A stretch of 16,518 nt of DNA from CAZIQY01 sp964541605 (GTDB taxonomy: Bacteria; Desulfobacterota; Syntrophia; Syntrophales; UBA2185): assembly GCA_964541605.1 (NCBI GenBank), contig CAZIQY010000063.1:1-16518 (forward strand), written 5' to 3'. Below the pieces are notes generated by a model, which was not told where the DNA came from, did no database searches, and worked only from the letters and a program-made list of their open reading frames with translations. A program made the position numbers and the translations under genes. Position 1 is the stretch's first letter. Each line of letters starts with the position of its first letter. Positions 12,854-16,518 of this stretch are shown here, piece after piece.

Positions 12854-15832
12854 TTAAAAATTCAAAGGCTTCTGCCATATTGCTTTTAAAAGCTGAATAT
12901 CCTCTTCGATGACCCGGTTTCCCCCGAGTCCGTCGATTTTCAGCACACCCTCGGGAAGGACAACGCCCACCTGGCCGATGACCACACCGGTCATGATATC
13001 TTCGAACCGGTCTTTTGCCCCCGGCGGAATCGTGGCAACAAAGCGGCTCTGGGATTCGGAGAAAAGAAGGGTGTCGTTTCGATCGATTCCCTCTGACGGA
13101 ACAAGAGCAAGGTCGATGAGCATGCCCAATCCCCCGGCAAAGGCCGTCTCGGCAAGGGCAACACCCAATCCCCCGTCGGAACAATCATGACAGGAAGCAA
13201 CAAGCCCCGTCTGAATGGCCCCGCTCAGGGCGTCGTACAACGCTTTCGCCCTCTCCGCATGGACTTTTGGTACCTGATTTCCGACAAAGCCATGCATGGC
13301 ATACCACTCGGAGCCGCCCATTTCCGGGTAGGTTATCCCGAGGATATACACAAGGTGACCCGCTTCCTTGGCATCCATAGTGACGGCTTTGCGCACATCT
13401 TCCATTTTGCCGATGGTCGAAAACAGCAGGGTAGGCGGAATCGATATCTTTGTATCCCCGATCTGATAGTCGTTTTTCATACTGTCTTTTCCCGAAATGC
13501 AGGGGACGCCGTACGCCGTCGTATAATCGTAAAGCGCCCGGTTCGCCCGGACAAGCTGCGACAGCTTGTATTCACCATCCGGGGTTTTCTCCGATTGCAC
13601 GGGATCACACCAGCAGAAATTATCCAGCCCGGCCAGACGTTCGAGGGTTCCGCCTACGGCAATGGCATTCCTGACGGCCTCATCGATGGCGCAGGCAGCC
13701 ATGTGGTAGGTGTCGATATCGCCGTAACGGGGACAGATGCCGTGGGCTACCACAACGCCTTCATGAGAACTCAGCACAGGCCGGATGACCGCCGCGTCAC
13801 CGGGGCCGTCGTTACAGGCGCCGACCATCGGTTTGATCACGCTTCCTCCCTGGACCTCGTGGTCGTACTGTCGGACAACAGCCTCCTTGCTGCAAATGTT
13901 AAACCGGGAAAGCATGCTTGCCAGAGCCTTTCCCATGTCGGCAGGCTCCGGGAAATCAGGCTCCGCATGCCTCGGCGGCAACCATTTTGCACGCAACTGC
14001 ATCTGGGGAACGCCGTCGTGGAGAAAATCCATATCCAGATAAGCCACCGTCTCTTCACCGTAGCGGACATGAAACTTGCCTGAATCTGTGTACGTACCCA
14101 GGACGGTGGCCTCCACATCCATCTTCCGGGCAAGATCGAGAAAGGCCTGCACATGTTCCGGGGCCACCGCCAGGGTCATTCTTTCCTGGGATTCGGAAAT
14201 AAGAATCTCCCATGGATTCAGCCCCGGATATTTCAGGGGCGCCTTCCTGAGATCCATTTCACACCCGCCGCAGAGACGTGCTGTTTCACCAACGGAGGAA
14301 GACAGCCCGCCGGCGCCGTTATCCGTTATCGCCCGATAAAGTCCCTGGTCTCTCGCGATAAGAAGAAAATCCGTCATTTTTTTTTGGGTAATGGGATCAC
14401 CGATCTGGACAGCCGTGACCGGAGACCCTTCATGGAGCTCCTCCGAAGAGAAGGTTGCCCCGTGAATGCCGTCTTTTCCGATCCTGCCGCCTGCCATGAC
14501 GATCATATCACCCGGCTGAATTTCCTTCGTGTGCGATGGCTGTCCCTGGAGAACGGCCGGCATGATACCTGACGTTCCGCAATAGACGAGGGGTTTCCCG
14601 AGGAATCGCTCGTCGAATACGATGCTGCCGTTGACCGTCGGGATTCCGCTCTTGTTTCCGCCATGCTCGACACCCTCCCGAACCCCTTCATAGATGCGCC
14701 GGGGGTGAAGAATCCGCTTTGGCAGGGGTTTGTCGTAGGTCGGAGGCGCGAAGCAAAAGACATCCGTATTGAAGATCAGTTTTGCCCCTTTTCCGGTGCC
14801 GAAGGGATCCCGATTGACCCCCACGATACCCGTAAGGGCGCCTCCGTAGGGATCCAGAGCGGATGGAGAATTGTGGGTTTCCACTTTGAAAACCAGGTTA
14901 TATTCATCGTTGAACCGAATGATCCCGGCATTATCAATAAAAACGGAAATGCACCAGTCATCCTTCCCCAGGCGTTCCCGGATCTTTTTCGTTGATCCTT
15001 TGATACAGGTATCAAAAAGGGAATCGATCTTTTCGAATGCGCCTTGTTCGTCCTCGTAAACGATCCGGGCGTTAAATATTTTATGTTTGCAGTGCTCGGA
15101 CCATGTCTGGGCAAGACATTCCAGTTCCGCGTCGGTCATCTTTTTCCCAAGACCGACTTTGTGCCTCCCTTGCAACACCGTGTCATCCCCAAGATAATCC
15201 CGCAGAGTTTTCATCTCGGCAAGATTCAGGGCCAGGACACGCTCATTGCTGATTTTGAGAAGTGCCCCGTCGCTTACATCAAGATCGATTTCTTCAACCG
15301 ATAAACGGTCCCCGCCGAAGACACGCGGGATGTGAGGAGCCATTCCCTTTTGAGGGTCCCACGTTTTCCCGTCAACGATTTCATACCTTTCAATGAGTTC
15401 GTTGGCAAGGAGATTGGAGGCAATGTTTTCCGCATCGCGGCGGCTGATGGGACCATCGATCACGTACTGTCTTGATGTGTAAACACCCCGAAGCCGGTCT
15501 GAGGATATTCCCAGCAGCAGTGCAATGGCTTCTTTCGCGGTCTTTCCCACATTATCAGTGACTCCCGGTCTGAATCCCACTTCGATCATCCAGTCAAACC
15601 CTTGCGCCAGGCCGCGGTTGATCTCATAATCCTGGATGATCGGATCGGAAAGAGGCCCCGCCGCCGCCTTCTCCAGTTCCCCGGGGGTCAGATCACCGTC
15701 AATCGTATGAACATCAATGGTTCTCACCCTGTCAACAGCGATCTGCAGGTGTTCAACGATCCTGCGTGCGACTTTGTCTCCCAGGGCATCCCTGATCCCT
15801 TCTCTGAATCCGATTTCGATCCTGTCCGCCAT
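12854..15832 (-). CDS. purL: FGAM synthase, PurS-like/PurL fusion
   Basis: This is the synthetase subunit of FGAM synthase. It uses ATP and ammonia to turn FGAR into FGAM in purine synthesis. The 992-residue chain starts with two related segments, about 1-75 (IEIGFREGIRDALGDKVAR) and 82-155 (MIEVGFRPGVTDNVGKTAKE). Each resembles a PurS unit with its V/E-GF-R-G-D start. The PurL core follows: AQTWSEHCKHKIF at 241-253, VETHNSPSALDPYGGALTG at 317-335, then GTGKGA. The second half carries ISGKDSMKND and SCHDCSDGGLGVALAE. There is no glutaminase domain, which purQ supplies downstream. It is larger than small PurL (about 740) and shorter than one-chain enzymes (about 1250-1300). GGGGAG precedes the ATG. 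Confidence 0.94.
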   Translation of the reverse strand: MADRIEIGFREGIRDALGDKVARRIVEHLQIAVDRVRTIDVHTIDGDLTPGELEKAAAGPLSDPIIQDYEINRGLAQGFDWMIEVGFRPGVTDNVGKTAKEAIALLLGISSDRLRGVYTSRQYVIDGPISRRDAENIASNLLANELIERYEIVDGKTWDPQKGMAPHIPRVFGGDRLSVEEIDLDVSDGALLKISNERVLALNLAEMKTLRDYLGDDTVLQGRHKVGLGKKMTDAELECLAQTWSEHCKHKIFNARIVYEDEQGAFEKIDSLFDTCIKGSTKKIRERLGKDDWCISVFIDNAGIIRFNDEYNLVFKVETHNSPSALDPYGGALTGIVGVNRDPFGTGKGAKLIFNTDVFCFAPPTYDKPLPKRILHPRRIYEGVREGVEHGGNKSGIPTVNGSIVFDERFLGKPLVYCGTSGIMPAVLQGQPSHTKEIQPGDMIVMAGGRIGKDGIHGATFSSEELHEGSPVTAVQIGDPITQKKMTDFLLIARDQGLYRAITDNGAGGLSSSVGETARLCGGCEMDLRKAPLKYPGLNPWEILISESQERMTLAVAPEHVQAFLDLARKMDVEATVLGTYTDSGKFHVRYGEETVAYLDMDFLHDGVPQMQLRAKWLPPRHAEPDFPEPADMGKALASMLSRFNICSKEAVVRQYDHEVQGGSVIKPMVGACNDGPGDAAVIRPVLSSHEGVVVAHGICPRYGDIDTYHMAACAIDEAVRNAIAVGGTLERLAGLDNFCWCDPVQSEKTPDGEYKLSQLVRANRALYDYTTAYGVPCISGKDSMKNDYQIGDTKISIPPTLLFSTIGKMEDVRKAVTMDAKEAGHLVYILGITYPEMGGSEWYAMHGFVGNQVPKVHAERAKALYDALSGAIQTGLVASCHDCSDGGLGVALAETAFAGGLGMLIDLALVPSEGIDRNDTLLFSESQSRFVATIPPGAKDRFEDIMTGVVIGQVGVVLPEGVLKIDGLGGNRVIEEDIQLLKAIWQKPLNF

Positions 15833-15910
15833 AAAACTCCCCTGATATTATAAGGTAAGCACTATTTTTTTATAGTTTTATAACTTGACGCCCTCGTATA
15901 AAGGCCCTTT

Positions 15911-16013
15911 TCCTCTCCCCTGGCGGGAGGGGACGAAGGGGAGGGGGAAAAGACATGGTTGAATCCGGCAACTTACCACCCCCACCTTAACCCTCCCCCG
16001 TCGAGGGGGAGGG
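15911..16013. repeat. CT/GA-rich inverted repeat pair, family C
   Basis: The right half (about 15976-16013) reads ACCCCCACCTTAACCCTCCC followed by a CCCCC-GTCGA-GGGGG palindrome. The left half (about 15911-15947) is a diverged copy in the opposite orientation, with CCCCT-GGCGG-GAGGGG. About 28 bp of unrelated sequence lie between. The layout, two inverted palindromic units, is the same as in families A and B. Confidence 0.65.
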
Positions 16014-16027
16014 AATTCAAAAACTTC

Positions 16028-16118
16028 CTGGATCCCCGCTTTCGCGGGGATGACATTAGGTATATTGACTCCCGCCGGAGCCTGCCCTCGAAAGTACTTG
16101 TCGGGGGCAGGAGTGACA
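16028..16118. repeat. Paired palindromic repeat, family A (copy near right end)
   Basis: The left unit ATCCCCGCTTTCGCGGGGAT is preceded by CTGG and followed by GACA (16028-16055). The right unit (about 16068-16118) is longer and diverged: ACTCCCGCCGGAGCCTGCCC, then a small hairpin, then GGGGGCAGGAGTGACA. It directly follows the family C pair. Confidence 0.75.
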
Positions 16119-16361
16119 AGAATTTTGACTTTCTACGAAACCATCAAACGTGCATGATGAAAACGTGGATGAGGATATCAAAAGGTCTGTCATAAAGCAA
16201 CTTTTCTTCCCTTTTTTGCAGGTAAAACCCGATTATCATGAATCCATTGTATAAATGGGCCAATTGTGGTATTAAATTACACTCATCGTCATATAAAATT
16301 AAATCACGAAACGGGACATGCCCGTCTATGATGAAGCATACAGTCATGAAAGGAGAATGCG
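16119..16361. other. AT-rich intergenic stretch without a supported gene
   Basis: Together with the repeats to its left, this forms a 529-bp gene-free region between purL and the stress-protein start. It is AT-rich and includes a small CGGGACATGCCCG palindrome near 16313-16325. A 67-codon frame on the minus strand (16144-16347) lacks a ribosome binding site and recognisable features. Any promoter for the downstream gene should lie here, but I see no convincing pair of boxes. Confidence 0.5.
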
Positions 16362-16502
16362 ATGATGAAGATTATGGTGGGCTATGATGGATCCAATGCG
16401 GCAAAAAACGCTCTGACTCTGGCCAAGGCACATGCAAAAGCCTTCAAAGCGAAAGTCTATATTCTAAGTACCATATTTCAAAAATACGGTTACGTAAAAT
16501 GA
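16362..16502 (+). pseudogene. Universal stress protein, N-terminal fragment
   Basis: The frame follows AAAGGAGAATGCG, a strong ribosome binding site. It opens with the UspA-fold first strand and helix: KIMVGYDGSNAAKNALTLAK, then AKAFKAKVYILS. UspA-type proteins have about 140-150 residues and bind ATP or help stress survival. Here the frame stops at TGA (16500-16502) after only 46 codons, and the last ten residues (from about Thr37) no longer look like a Usp. The matching continuation is not seen in the other two frames before the window ends. Either the gene is interrupted by an insertion or rearrangement near 16470, or it is decayed. Only 16 bases remain beyond the stop, so the cause cannot be decided. 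Confidence 0.65.
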
Positions 16503-16518
16503 TCTTGATTCACGACAA

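Noticed and set aside
13187..14083. 298-codon frame on the plus strand
   Set aside because: It is antisense to purL, with no recognisable motif.
15847..15852. TATAAT just before purL (minus strand)
   Set aside because: It is about 15 bases from the start codon with no acceptable -35 box, so a promoter here would leave almost no leader.
1451..16118. CRISPR array
   Set aside because: The repeats are scattered across many gaps as inverted pairs, not regularly spaced direct repeats, and no cas genes are present.
16144..16347. 67-codon frame on the minus strand
   Set aside because: No ribosome binding site, no recognisable domain, and AT-rich DNA where such frames arise by chance.

Overview
The window looks like chromosomal, mostly housekeeping DNA from a mesophilic Gram-negative bacterium of about 50% GC. 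The best guess is Desulfobacterota (the former Deltaproteobacteria, perhaps Syntrophales-like). This rests on the gene set: a citramalate synthase of the Geobacter/Desulfobacterota type, a YciO-RNase E/G pair, PurL fused to PurS-like domains, MurJ, YggT and DUF167. It also rests on the density of palindromic intergenic repeats. The assignment is inference, because no rRNA or marker tree is available.

Layout from left to right. (1) 1-1382: tRNA-Ser(UGA), cut by the window edge, directly downstream of serS on the minus strand. (2) 1640-5021: a minus-strand run in transcription order of alpha/beta hydrolase, yggT, DUF167 (yggU) and murJ, with repeats in the gaps. (3) 5108-5649: a mazE/mazF-type toxin-antitoxin pair with its own promoter and an operator-like palindrome. 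(4) 6050-8733: proC on the plus strand converges on an RNase E/G gene; yciO (8748-9356) lies just upstream of the RNase gene on the minus strand. (5) 9592-11438: cimA, preceded by a near-consensus promoter, a 29-codon leader peptide rich in Ile and Val codons, and a strong intrinsic terminator. This is a complete-looking translation-coupled attenuator. (6) 11520-11861: an unrecognised 113-aa protein on the plus strand, sharing a bidirectional terminator with purQ. (7) 11891-15832: purL (with two PurS-like N-terminal domains) followed by purQ, minus strand. (8) 15833-16518: repeat-rich intergenic DNA, then the start of a universal stress protein gene that stops after 46 codons.

How the genes work together. 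serS charges the tRNA-Ser encoded next to it. purL and purQ together form FGAM synthase of de novo purine synthesis. cimA makes citramalate, the threonine-independent entry into isoleucine synthesis, and its leader peptide appears to sense charged Ile/Val tRNAs. murJ serves cell-wall synthesis. proC, yggT and DUF167 are members of a gene neighbourhood conserved in many bacteria, here rearranged.

The most striking structure outside genes is the repeats. At least three families of short palindromes sit in nearly every long gap, usually as inverted pairs about 70-110 bp long. The most interesting single item is the cimA attenuator. I found no prophage, CRISPR array, intact transposase or defence island apart from the small toxin-antitoxin pair.
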